64,000 nt of DNA. Source: Duganella sp. OV510. GTDB lineage: Bacteria > Pseudomonadota > Gammaproteobacteria > Burkholderiales > Burkholderiaceae_D. Below, one piece after another: positions 38,564 to 46,765 of the stretch (position 1 is its first letter; each line of letters starts with the position of its first letter). The DNA is taken from positions 310,001 through 374,000 of the forward strand of contig NZ_FNEQ01000007.1 in the NCBI RefSeq assembly GCF_900100205.1, in the 5' to 3' direction. The notes under the pieces are model-generated. The model saw only the letters and a list, made by a program, of their open reading frames with translations. It ran no database searches and was not told where the DNA came from. The position numbers were made by a program, and so were the translations under genes.

Positions 38564-39309
38564 TATTACTGATCGACGCCGGCAATACCCGCGTCAAATG
38601 GGCGCTGGCGGCGGAAGACGCGGCGCTGGGCGCATGGACCACCCACGGCGCTGTCACCCACGCCGACATGCCACAGCTGGAACTGGCCTGGAGCGAGGCG
38701 CTGTCCGGGCACGCGGTGCAGCGCATCCTGATTGCCAATGTGGCCGGCAACGCGCTGCGCGTGCAACTGGAATACGTGCTGCAGCGCTGTCTGCCGGACC
38801 TGACGCCGGAATGGTTTGCCTCGCTGCCGGCGCTGGCTGGCGTCACCAACGGCTACCGTAATCCGGCGCAGCTGGGTTGCGACCGTTTTGCCGCCGCCAT
38901 TGCCGGTCACGCGCTGGTGCCTGGCCTACCGGTCGTCGTGGTCAACTGCGGCACCGCCACCACCATCGACGCGGTGACGGCGGACGGTGTGTTCCTCGGC
39001 GGGATGATCCTGCCCGGCCTTGGCCTGATGGCCAGCTCGCTGGCGCGCAATACTGCGCAGTTGCCGCAGATCGCGCAAGACGGTAAGCTGCCGGACGGAT
39101 TTGCCGACAACACCGACGACGCCATCCTGAGCGGCATCCTGGCCGCGCAGAGCGGCGCCATCGAACATGCCTGTGCCGCCCACCAGGCCGGCGCCTGCAT
39201 CATCTCCGGCGGTGCCGCACCCTATATTGCGCCAATGCTGAAAGTGCCGTACCGTATCGTCGAAAACATCGTGCTGACCGGACTGCATGCCGCAGTTCGC
39301 GCCGAATAA
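38560..39309 (+). CDS. coaX: Type III pantothenate kinase
   Basis: First step of coenzyme A synthesis. 249 aa, ASKHA fold: LLIDAGNTRVKWAL phosphate-binding motif, GYRNPAQLGCDRFAA, VVNCGTATTID, GGMILPGLGLMASSL. Overlaps birA with ATGA, the usual birA-coaX coupling in betaproteobacteria. Type III kinases need a monovalent cation and are not feedback inhibited by CoA (family knowledge). Confidence 0.95.
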   Translation: MILLIDAGNTRVKWALAAEDAALGAWTTHGAVTHADMPQLELAWSEALSGHAVQRILIANVAGNALRVQLEYVLQRCLPDLTPEWFASLPALAGVTNGYRNPAQLGCDRFAAAIAGHALVPGLPVVVVNCGTATTIDAVTADGVFLGGMILPGLGLMASSLARNTAQLPQIAQDGKLPDGFADNTDDAILSGILAAQSGAIEHACAAHQAGACIISGGAAPYIAPMLKVPYRIVENIVLTGLHAAVRAE

Positions 39310-39319
39310 GGAACGCCTT

Positions 39320-40003
39320 GTGCTGAAGTTTATTTTCTGGTCCCTGCTTGCCGTGAACGCCGCGCTGTTCGCGTATGGACGCGGCTACCTGGGCCACTTC
39401 AGCGGCAATGAGCGCGAGCCGGAGCGCATGCTGAACCAGCTAAACGCCAACAAGCTGGCCATCATCACGGCGGACAGGGCCAACCACGCGGCGGAAGCCA
39501 GCGCCACGGCGGTCGCCGAAACCAGGCCGGCGCCGGAGGTCCAGGCCTGCATCGAAATCGCCAGCTTCGTGCTGGCCGACGCACGCCGCTTCGAAGCCCA
39601 GCTGGAGCCGCTGAACCTGGGTGACCGCCAGTCGCGCCACAACCTGCCGGGCACCGAGGTTTCAAGCTATATCGTGCATATCCCGCCGCAGGGCAGCAAG
39701 GAGGCAGCCGACAAGAAGGCCGCTGAACTGCGTGGACTGGGCGTCAGCAACTACTTCATCATGTCCGACAACTCGCCGCTGCGCTGGGGCATTTCGCTGG
39801 GCGTGTTCAAGACCGAGAACGCTGCGCAGAACCAGCTGGCGATGCTGATGAAACAAGGCGTACGCACCGCGCGCGTGGCGCCGCGCATGAGCGGCAGCAA
39901 GCTGCTGGCCTTCCAGTTCCGCGAAGTCGACGCCGGGCTTAAAGCAAAGCTGGAAAAAATCCGCGCCGGCTTCCCCAACGCGGAGCTCCGCAACTGCAAA
40001 TAA
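39320..40003 (+). CDS. SPOR-like membrane protein
   Basis: 227 aa. One N-terminal membrane helix (FIFWSLLAVNAALFAY), a periplasmic linker, then SPOR-like sequence at about 115-190 (SYIVHIPPQGSKEAADKKAA, LGVFKTENAAQNQLAML). The start is GTG at 39320 with TAAGGA at 39307-39312; the in-frame ATG at 39287 lies inside coaX and is rejected. Last gene of the birA-coaX set. Its stop abuts the stop of convergent rlpA with no gap. Confidence 0.8.
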   Translation: MLKFIFWSLLAVNAALFAYGRGYLGHFSGNEREPERMLNQLNANKLAIITADRANHAAEASATAVAETRPAPEVQACIEIASFVLADARRFEAQLEPLNLGDRQSRHNLPGTEVSSYIVHIPPQGSKEAADKKAAELRGLGVSNYFIMSDNSPLRWGISLGVFKTENAAQNQLAMLMKQGVRTARVAPRMSGSKLLAFQFREVDAGLKAKLEKIRAGFPNAELRNCK

Positions 40004-41167
40004 TCAGCGCTGCACGATGATGGGCTTCAGGCCCAGCGTCGATGGCAGCCCTTGTGCCGCCTGCTGCGCTTCCTGGCGCGTCGCGAACGGGCCGCCGAAC
40101 AGGCGGAACACCGCACCACCCTGCACCACTTCCATCAGGTTGAATTTTCCACCCAGCTTGCTGCGCATGGCTTCAGCGTTTTCAGCGCGCGAATACGCGC
40201 CCAGTTGCAGGTAGAAGCCGCCGGCCAAGCCCGGCGTCGCCGGCGCCGCATAATCTGCCGGCGAGCGGTCGGCCAGCATCAACGCTTCGATATCCTTCGG
40301 CGGTACGCTTGCCTGCACAGTGGTGGCTCCGGCTGGCGCGGCCGGCGTCAACACCAGCGGCGTCTCGATCATCTTCGCTGTAACAGTCGGCGTTGGCGGT
40401 GGCGTCGACGCGCCAGGCGTAGACGATGGCAAGCGGTCTTTGGACTCCGGCGTCAGGCGTGGCCTGGTGCTGCCGGACAGACCTTCGCGCGTAGCCAGTA
40501 TGCGCTCAATTTCTTCCGGCAGGATGCGCTCGATCTTCAGCTCATGGCTGCCCTTGCCCAGCAGGCCGAGTTTCAGCGCCGCCGTGTACGAGACATCGAT
40601 GGCGCGGTTGGCGTGAAACGGCCCCCGGTCATTGATGCGCACAATGACGGTGGCGCCGCTGACCATATTGGACAGGCGCGCGTAGGAGGGAATCGGCAGC
40701 GTTGGATGCGCGGCGGTCATCTTGTACATATCGTACAGTTCACCGGACGACGTGCGCTGGCCATGGAACTTCTTGCCGTACCAGCTGCCGACGCCTATCT
40801 GCGTAAATGGCTCCTCGTTGGTGATCGGCGTATAGGTTTTGCCAAACACGGTGTACGGACGGTTGGAGCGCGGCAGCAGCGGATCGTTGCGCACATCGGC
40901 GTCCGGCGTGTCGGCCAGGTTGGCCGGCGGTGCATCGCCCGGGCCATCATCCTGATAATAGCCGCCACGTCCCGAATTCGCCGGCGGCAGCACCGGCAGC
41001 GAGGGATCGATCTTCTTGACGGTCGGCGGCTTGACCACCGGCGCCGGTATCTGCACCGGACGCGGTGTACGCTCCACCACCGGTGCCGTGCCGCAGCCGA
41101 CCAGCACCAGCGCCGCCGCCAGCACGCCGACGCGCGGCAAATGGTTACGTTGCCGGCGCATTGCCAT
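40004..41167 (-). CDS. rlpA: RlpA family septal lytic transglycosylase with SPOR domain
   Basis: 387 aa lipoprotein. Lipobox LVGC with Cys25. Double-psi beta-barrel catalytic domain at about 120-215 (GVGSWYGKKFHGQRTSSGE, VRINDRGPF with the conserved Asp), Pro/Thr-rich linker, and C-terminal SPOR domain (about 313-387; GGFYLQLGAYSRAENAEAMR). RlpA cleaves glycan strands lacking stem peptides at the septum. The start overlaps the end of mrdA by 23 nt, so it is the last gene of the mre/mrd operon. Confidence 0.92.
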   Translation of the reverse strand: MAMRRQRNHLPRVGVLAAALVLVGCGTAPVVERTPRPVQIPAPVVKPPTVKKIDPSLPVLPPANSGRGGYYQDDGPGDAPPANLADTPDADVRNDPLLPRSNRPYTVFGKTYTPITNEEPFTQIGVGSWYGKKFHGQRTSSGELYDMYKMTAAHPTLPIPSYARLSNMVSGATVIVRINDRGPFHANRAIDVSYTAALKLGLLGKGSHELKIERILPEEIERILATREGLSGSTRPRLTPESKDRLPSSTPGASTPPPTPTVTAKMIETPLVLTPAAPAGATTVQASVPPKDIEALMLADRSPADYAAPATPGLAGGFYLQLGAYSRAENAEAMRSKLGGKFNLMEVVQGGAVFRLFGGPFATRQEAQQAAQGLPSTLGLKPIIVQR

Positions 41168-43064
41168 TCACCGTATCTTGTTTTTCCATTTTGTTCTTGT
41201 CCTTCTCCTGCGGTCGCTTGCCCAGCAGGTAATAATCCAGCGCTTTGCGCGCAATCGGCGCGGCAGCCTCGCCACCCTTGCCCGCGTTTTCCACCACCAT
41301 GGCCAGCGCGATGCGCGGCTGGTCGACCGGCGCAAAGGCGGTGAACAGCGCATTGTCGCGCAGGCGCTCGGCCAGTCTGGCGGCGTTGTACTTCTCGCCC
41401 TTGCGGATCGTGATGACCTGCGCGGTGCCGGTCTTGCCGCCCACCGTGTAGCCGGCGCCGCCAAAGGCGCGGTAGCCGGTGCCACCCGGTTCGCTGGTCA
41501 CGCCCACCATGGCGCTCTTGATGAAATCAATATTCTCCTGCTTCAGCGGAATGCGGTAGCTCTGCTGCGCCACTGTCAGCCGGCGCGCGCGCGAGACGCC
41601 GTCTTCCACCGTCTTCACCAGGTGCGGCTTCATCACCACGCCATTATTTGCCAGATTGGCCACAGCGTGCGCAATCTGCAAAGGCGTGTAGGCGTTGTAG
41701 CCGGACCCGTTGCTGACCGAGATAGTATCACCACCGACCCAGCGTCCGGCCGCACCCTTGAAGCGCCGGCTTTTCCATTCCGGCGATGGCAGCACGCCGG
41801 TCTTTTCGCTTTCGAGGTCGATGCCGGTCTTCTGGCCGAAACCAAACGGCTGCATGAAGTCGTGAATGGCGTTGATGCCCATGTCGTGACCCAGTTCGTA
41901 GTAATAGGTGTTGCATGACACGATGATCGACCGGCGCATGTCCACCGAACCATGGCCACCGACTACGTCGTCATTGAAGCGGTGCCCGCCCAGCATGTAG
42001 AAACCGGGATCATAGGTCGTCTGCGACGGCGTGCGCTTGCCCAGCTCCAGCGCCGCCAGCGCCATGAAGGGCTTGAAGGTGGAACCCGGCGCATAGGTGC
42101 CGGACAGCGGCCGGTTGATCATCGGCCGGTCCGGCGAGTTATTCAATTCGTCCCAGCTTTGCGCATCGATGCCGTCAACGAACAGGTTGGGATCGTAGCC
42201 CGGCCGCGAGACGTAGGCGAGGATGTCGCCGGTCGCTGGTTCGATCGCCACCAGCGCACCCCGCCTGTCGCCAAAGGCTTCCTCGACGATCTTCTGCAAT
42301 TCGATGTCGATCGACAGTATCAGGTTGCTGCCCGGTCTGGCCGGCGTGCGCGACAAGGTGCGCACCGCGCGGCCGCCGGAAGTTTTCTCGACTTCCTCGT
42401 AGCCGGTCTGCCCGTGCAGCAGTTTTTCGTAGCTCTTCTCCAGCCCTTCCTTGCCGATATGGTCGGTGCCGCGGTAGTTGGCCGCATCGTCGCTGTCATC
42501 CAGCGCATCAGCTTCGGCACGGCTCACGCGGCCGATGTAGCCGACCACGTGCGATGCGGTTTCACCCAGCGGATACTGACGGAACAGGCGCGCCTGCACT
42601 TCCACGCCAGGGAAGCGGAAATGCTGGGCGCTGAAGCGCGCCACTTCTTCGTCGCTCAGGCGGGTGCGCAGCGGCACGCTCTCGAAGCCCCTGGCGTCTT
42701 CCAGCAGTTTCTTGAAACGGCGGCGGTCCTTGACATCGATCGCCACCAGCTTGGACAACTCAGTGATGGTGTCATCCAGCGTGGCGTTCAGCTTGGAAGG
42801 CGTGATCTCCAGCGTATAGGCCGAGTAATTGCGCGCCAGGACCACGCCGTTGCGATCAAGGATCAGGCCACGGTTCGGCACGATGGGCACCAGCGAGATG
42901 CGATTCTCCTCCGCCTTGACCGCATACGTATCGTGCTGGACCACCTGTAGCCAGATAAAGCGCGCCAGCAGCAGGAAGAAGCAAAGGAACACCAGCCCGC
43001 CCAGCACGGTGACGCGCAGGCGGAACTGGCGCATCTCCGCTTCGTTGTCCTTAAACTCGGTCAA
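41145..43064 (-). CDS. mrdA: Penicillin-binding protein 2, second copy
   Basis: 639 aa class B transpeptidase of the elongasome. Membrane helix at about 18-40, dimerisation domain, then transpeptidase domain with SxxK STFK (Ser328), SxN in SCNTYYY and KTGTAQ. It is a close paralogue of the mrdA at 44192-46237 and colinear with it to the active site (Ser328 in both). The start is TTG at 43064, one base after the rodA stop; by alignment with the other copy (MTEFKDN against MTEIKDN) it is right, and the next in-frame ATG would cut the N-terminus. The C-terminal tail is short compared with the other copy. Confidence 0.93.
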   Translation of the reverse strand: MTEFKDNEAEMRQFRLRVTVLGGLVFLCFFLLLARFIWLQVVQHDTYAVKAEENRISLVPIVPNRGLILDRNGVVLARNYSAYTLEITPSKLNATLDDTITELSKLVAIDVKDRRRFKKLLEDARGFESVPLRTRLSDEEVARFSAQHFRFPGVEVQARLFRQYPLGETASHVVGYIGRVSRAEADALDDSDDAANYRGTDHIGKEGLEKSYEKLLHGQTGYEEVEKTSGGRAVRTLSRTPARPGSNLILSIDIELQKIVEEAFGDRRGALVAIEPATGDILAYVSRPGYDPNLFVDGIDAQSWDELNNSPDRPMINRPLSGTYAPGSTFKPFMALAALELGKRTPSQTTYDPGFYMLGGHRFNDDVVGGHGSVDMRRSIIVSCNTYYYELGHDMGINAIHDFMQPFGFGQKTGIDLESEKTGVLPSPEWKSRRFKGAAGRWVGGDTISVSNGSGYNAYTPLQIAHAVANLANNGVVMKPHLVKTVEDGVSRARRLTVAQQSYRIPLKQENIDFIKSAMVGVTSEPGGTGYRAFGGAGYTVGGKTGTAQVITIRKGEKYNAARLAERLRDNALFTAFAPVDQPRIALAMVVENAGKGGEAAAPIARKALDYYLLGKRPQEKDKNKMEKQDTVNGNAPAT

Positions 43065-43065
43065 C

Positions 43066-44178
43066 TCAGGTCTGCACCAGTTTGCGGTGCCGCTGGATGC
43101 TCATCAGGATGCCGCCGGCCAGGCCGAGCGTCACCAGCGCGGTGCCGCCGTAGCTCATGAACGGCAGCGGCACGCCCACTACAGGCAGGATGCCGCTGAC
43201 CATGCCCATGTTGACGAAGGCGTAGGCGAAGTAAATCATGGTCATCGCGCCAGCCAGCAGGCGGGTGAACAGGTTGGGTGCATTCCCGGCGATCATCAGG
43301 CCTCGGCCGATCAGCAGCAGGTACAGCACCATCAGGATCAGGTTGCCCACCAGGCCGAATTCTTCCGAATAGACGGCGAAGATGAAGTCGGTGGTGCGCT
43401 CGGGGATGAACTCCAGGTGGGCCTGGGTGCCATGGGTCCAGCCCTTGCCGGTCAGGCCGCCCGAGCCTACCGCGATGGTGGACTGGATGATGTGGAAGCC
43501 TTTGCCCAGCGGGTCGGTGGTCGGGTCAATCAGCGTCATCACGCGTTCGCGCTGGTAGTCGTGCAGCACCGACCAGATCACCGGCAGCGCGGCAGCGCCG
43601 GCGAGCAGCAAGGCTGCCAGTGCCTTCCACGCCAGGCCGGCCAGGAAGATCACGCTGAAGCCGGCGGCGATCACCAGCAGCGCGGTACCCAGGTCCGGCT
43701 GGCGCACCACCAGGCCGACCGGTACCGCCAGCAACAGCGTGGCCACGCCGAACGCGCGCCAGCTCAGATGGCCGGAGCGGTTCTGGAAGTACCACGCCAG
43801 CATCATTGGTGTGACGATCTTCATGAATTCCGAGGGCTGAATGTCGATGCCGACGTGCAGCCAGCGCCGTGCGCCCAGCTTGATGATGCCAAACAGCGCC
43901 ACGCACACCAGCAGAAACACGCCGGCCGCATAGGCCGGCACCGCAATCCGCATCATCATCTGCGGCGAGATATTTGACACCACCCACATCACGAAGAAGA
44001 ACAGCACGATGTTGCGCATGTGGTCTTCCATCTTGCCGGGTATGCCTATGCTGGCCGAGTACAGCGTGACCATGCTGACTGTCAGCAGCATGACGAGGAT
44101 GACGGTCAGCGGGCCGTCGAAGACGGTGAAGTATGGCCGCATTCGACGCCACAGCGAGCGTCTTTCATGGATGCGCAT
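43066..44178 (-). CDS. rodA: Rod-shape peptidoglycan polymerase RodA
   Basis: 370 aa SEDS-family glycosyltransferase that polymerises side-wall glycan together with PBP2. About ten membrane helices. Family regions visible: LGARRWLHVGIDIQPSEFMK, RQPDLGTALL, and the C-terminal PVVGVPLPFMSYGGTALV. The start is ATG at 44178; the frame is open far upstream into mrdA but that is shadow. Sits between the two mrdA copies, 13 nt after the upstream one. Confidence 0.96.
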   Translation of the reverse strand: MRIHERRSLWRRMRPYFTVFDGPLTVILVMLLTVSMVTLYSASIGIPGKMEDHMRNIVLFFFVMWVVSNISPQMMMRIAVPAYAAGVFLLVCVALFGIIKLGARRWLHVGIDIQPSEFMKIVTPMMLAWYFQNRSGHLSWRAFGVATLLLAVPVGLVVRQPDLGTALLVIAAGFSVIFLAGLAWKALAALLLAGAAALPVIWSVLHDYQRERVMTLIDPTTDPLGKGFHIIQSTIAVGSGGLTGKGWTHGTQAHLEFIPERTTDFIFAVYSEEFGLVGNLILMVLYLLLIGRGLMIAGNAPNLFTRLLAGAMTMIYFAYAFVNMGMVSGILPVVGVPLPFMSYGGTALVTLGLAGGILMSIQRHRKLVQT

Positions 44179-44191
44179 GGTGTAGTGGTCC

Positions 44192-46237
44192 TTATTGTTT
44201 CTTCCGTTCCGGCGTCGCCGGTTGCGGTGCAGGGGCGACGGCCGGCGATTGCGGAGCCGGCGCAGGCGCCGGGTCACGCTGCGACTCACGCGCGGCGGCG
44301 ACGGCTTCGGCCGCCTCAGGGTCCTCGATCGGCACAAATTCGGCCGCGTCTTCTTTCGGTACCTTGGTGGTTTCCTTGTCGGCCGGGCGCTTGCCCAGCA
44401 GGTAGAAGTCCAGCGCCTTGCGGGCGATCGGTGCGGCGATCTCCGCGCCCCAGCCGGCATTTTCCACCACCATGGCGACCACGATCTTCGGCTTGTCGGC
44501 TGGCGCAAAGGCGACGTATAGCGCGTTGTCGCGCAGGCGCTCGGCCAGCGCCGACTTGTTGTACTTCTCGTTGGCCTTGATGCCGACCACCTGCGCGGTG
44601 CCGGTCTTGCCGCCGGAGGTATAGCCGGCGTTGACAAAGGTGCGGTAGGCGGTGCCGCCTGGTTCGCTGTTCACGCCGACCATCGCGCTTTTGATGATGT
44701 CGATATTTTCCTGCTTGAGCGGGATGCGGTAGCTTTCCTTGGGCACGGTCAGGCGCCGCGCGCGGGTGCCGCCGTCTTCGATGATCTTCACCAGGTGCGG
44801 CTTCATCACCACGCCGTCGTTGGCCAGGTTGGCCATGGCGTGGGCGATCTGCAGCGGTGTGTAGGAGTTGTAGCCGGAGCCGTTGGACACCGAAATCGTG
44901 TCGCCGCCGACCCAGCGCCCGGCGTTGCCCTTGAAGCGCTTGGCCTTCCACTCTTTGGACGGCAGCACGCCGATCTTCTCGTTATCCAGGTCGATGCCGG
45001 TTTTCTGGCCGAAGCCGAACGGCGCCATGAACTTGGTGATCGAGTCGATCCCCATGTCATTACCCAGCTGGTAGTAATAGGTATTGCAGGAGACGATGAT
45101 GGAGCGGCGCAGGTCGACATTGCCATGGCCGCCGACTTTATCGTCGCGGAATTTGTGGCCGCCCAGGTAGAAGAAGCCCGGATCGGGATACGCAGTAGCG
45201 GCATTGCGCTTGCCCAGCTCCAGCGCGGCCAGCGCCATGAAAGGCTTGAACGTGGAGCCTGGCGCGTAGGTGCCGGACAGAGGACGGTTGACCATCGGCC
45301 GGTCGAGCGAGGTATTCAGCTCGTTCCAGCTTTGCGAGTCGATGCCATCGACGAACAGGTTGGGGTCATAGCCCGGACGCGAGACGTAGGCAAGGATGTC
45401 GCCAGTCTCCGGTTCGATGGCGACAAACGCGCCGCGCCATTCACCAAAGGCTTCCTCAACCACCTTTTGCAGTTCGATATCGATCGACAGGATCAGGTTA
45501 TGGCCCGGCGTGGCCGGCGTGCGCGACAGCGTGCGGATGGCGCGGCCGCCGGCCGACACTTCCACTTCCTCGTAGCCGGTCTGGCCGTGCAGGTGCTTCT
45601 CGTAGCTTTTCTCCAGGCCTTCCTTGCCGATATGGTCGGTGCCCTTGTAGTTGGCGGCATCGTCAGTGGCCTCGATCGCCTTGACCTCGGATTGGTTGAT
45701 GCGGCCGATGTAGCCGATCACGTGCGACGCGGTTTCGCCCAGCGGGTACTGGCGGAACAGGCGCGCCTGCACTTCCACGCCGGGGAAGCGGAAGCGCTGC
45801 GCGGTAAAGCGCGCCACCTCTTCATCGGTCAGGCGGGTGCGCAGCGGCACGCCTTCAAAGCTCTTCGACTCGTCCAGCAGCTTCTTGAAGCGGCGGCGGT
45901 CCTTGACGTCGATCGACACCAGCTTGGACAGCTCGTCGATGGCTTCATCCAGCGTGGTGTGCAGCTTGGATGGTGTGATCTCCAGCGTGTAGGCCGAGTA
46001 GTTGCGCGCCAGGACCACACCTTTGCGGTCCAGGATCAGGCCGCGATTAGGCACGATCGGCACGATGGCGATGCGGTTTTCTTCCGCCTTGACGGCGAAG
46101 TCGTTGTACTTGATCACTTGCAGCCAGATGAAACGCATCAGCAGCAGGCCAAAGCAAAAAAATACCATCCCGCCGATCACCGTCAGGCGCAGGCGGAACT
46201 GCTGGAGTTCGCGCTGGTTGTCCTTGATTTCAGTCAT
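44192..46237 (-). CDS. mrdA: Penicillin-binding protein 2, first copy
   Basis: 681 aa class B transpeptidase. Same layout as the other copy: membrane helix at about 18-40, active-site Ser328 in GSTFKPF, SCNTYYY, KTGTAQ. It has a longer C-terminal tail of about 60 residues rich in Pro, Ala and Glu. Position after mreD, before rodA, is the canonical mrdA site, so this is probably the ancestral copy. ATG at 46237, 15 nt after the mreD stop. Confidence 0.95.
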   Translation of the reverse strand: MTEIKDNQRELQQFRLRLTVIGGMVFFCFGLLLMRFIWLQVIKYNDFAVKAEENRIAIVPIVPNRGLILDRKGVVLARNYSAYTLEITPSKLHTTLDEAIDELSKLVSIDVKDRRRFKKLLDESKSFEGVPLRTRLTDEEVARFTAQRFRFPGVEVQARLFRQYPLGETASHVIGYIGRINQSEVKAIEATDDAANYKGTDHIGKEGLEKSYEKHLHGQTGYEEVEVSAGGRAIRTLSRTPATPGHNLILSIDIELQKVVEEAFGEWRGAFVAIEPETGDILAYVSRPGYDPNLFVDGIDSQSWNELNTSLDRPMVNRPLSGTYAPGSTFKPFMALAALELGKRNAATAYPDPGFFYLGGHKFRDDKVGGHGNVDLRRSIIVSCNTYYYQLGNDMGIDSITKFMAPFGFGQKTGIDLDNEKIGVLPSKEWKAKRFKGNAGRWVGGDTISVSNGSGYNSYTPLQIAHAMANLANDGVVMKPHLVKIIEDGGTRARRLTVPKESYRIPLKQENIDIIKSAMVGVNSEPGGTAYRTFVNAGYTSGGKTGTAQVVGIKANEKYNKSALAERLRDNALYVAFAPADKPKIVVAMVVENAGWGAEIAAPIARKALDFYLLGKRPADKETTKVPKEDAAEFVPIEDPEAAEAVAAARESQRDPAPAPAPQSPAVAPAPQPATPERKKQ

Positions 46238-46252
46238 GCCGGAACCGCTGCG

Positions 46253-46765
46253 TCAGATCGGACGGGTATGGTCGCGGTCCACCGCGCGCCGCTGTGGCGC
46301 CAGCAGCAGCCAGGTCACCAGCGGCCACAGGGCCACCGCCACCGCGCTCTCGATGAAGTAGAACCAGCCGGGGAATTTGCCGGAGACGAAGAAGCGCACG
46401 ATCAGTTGCACCGACTGCGCCATCAGCAGCAGCGGAAACACATGCAGCGCCTGGGTCAGGATCGGGAACCACAGCACACGGCGGTGCATCATGATGGCGA
46501 AATAGGACAGCAGCGTGTACGACAGGGCGTTCTCGCCCAGCAGCGTGGCGTCGTGCACATCCATCAGCAGACCAAGCATGAAGGCAGTGCCGATGCCGAC
46601 CTTGCGCGGCTGGTGCACACCCCAGAACACCAGCACCAGCGCGACGAAATCCGGCACGCCGATGAACTGTCCCCATGGCAGCAGGTTCAGCAGAAACGCC
46701 CCGAGCAGGCTGAAGGCGATGAACAGCGGGCTGACCGGTAGCAGGATGTAGTGCGGACGATTCAT
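46253..46765 (-). CDS. mreD: Rod-shape-determining protein MreD
   Basis: 170 aa polytopic inner-membrane protein with about five hydrophobic segments; contains the family regions WGQFIGVPDFVALVLVFWG and GLLMDVHDATLLGENALSY. Links MreC to the elongasome. The start overlaps the mreC stop by 4 nt. Confidence 0.94.
   Translation of the reverse strand: MNRPHYILLPVSPLFIAFSLLGAFLLNLLPWGQFIGVPDFVALVLVFWGVHQPRKVGIGTAFMLGLLMDVHDATLLGENALSYTLLSYFAIMMHRRVLWFPILTQALHVFPLLLMAQSVQLIVRFFVSGKFPGWFYFIESAVAVALWPLVTWLLLAPQRRAVDRDHTRPI

Noticed and set aside
43066..44637. A longer RodA with an Arg/Pro-rich N-terminal extension of 153 residues
   Set aside because: The added part lies in another frame of the mrdA 3' end; RodA of normal 370 aa starts at the ATG at 44178.
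44795..46741. A 648-codon plus-strand frame opposite mrdA and mreD
   Set aside because: Antisense to conserved genes, no start signal and composition typical of a shadow.
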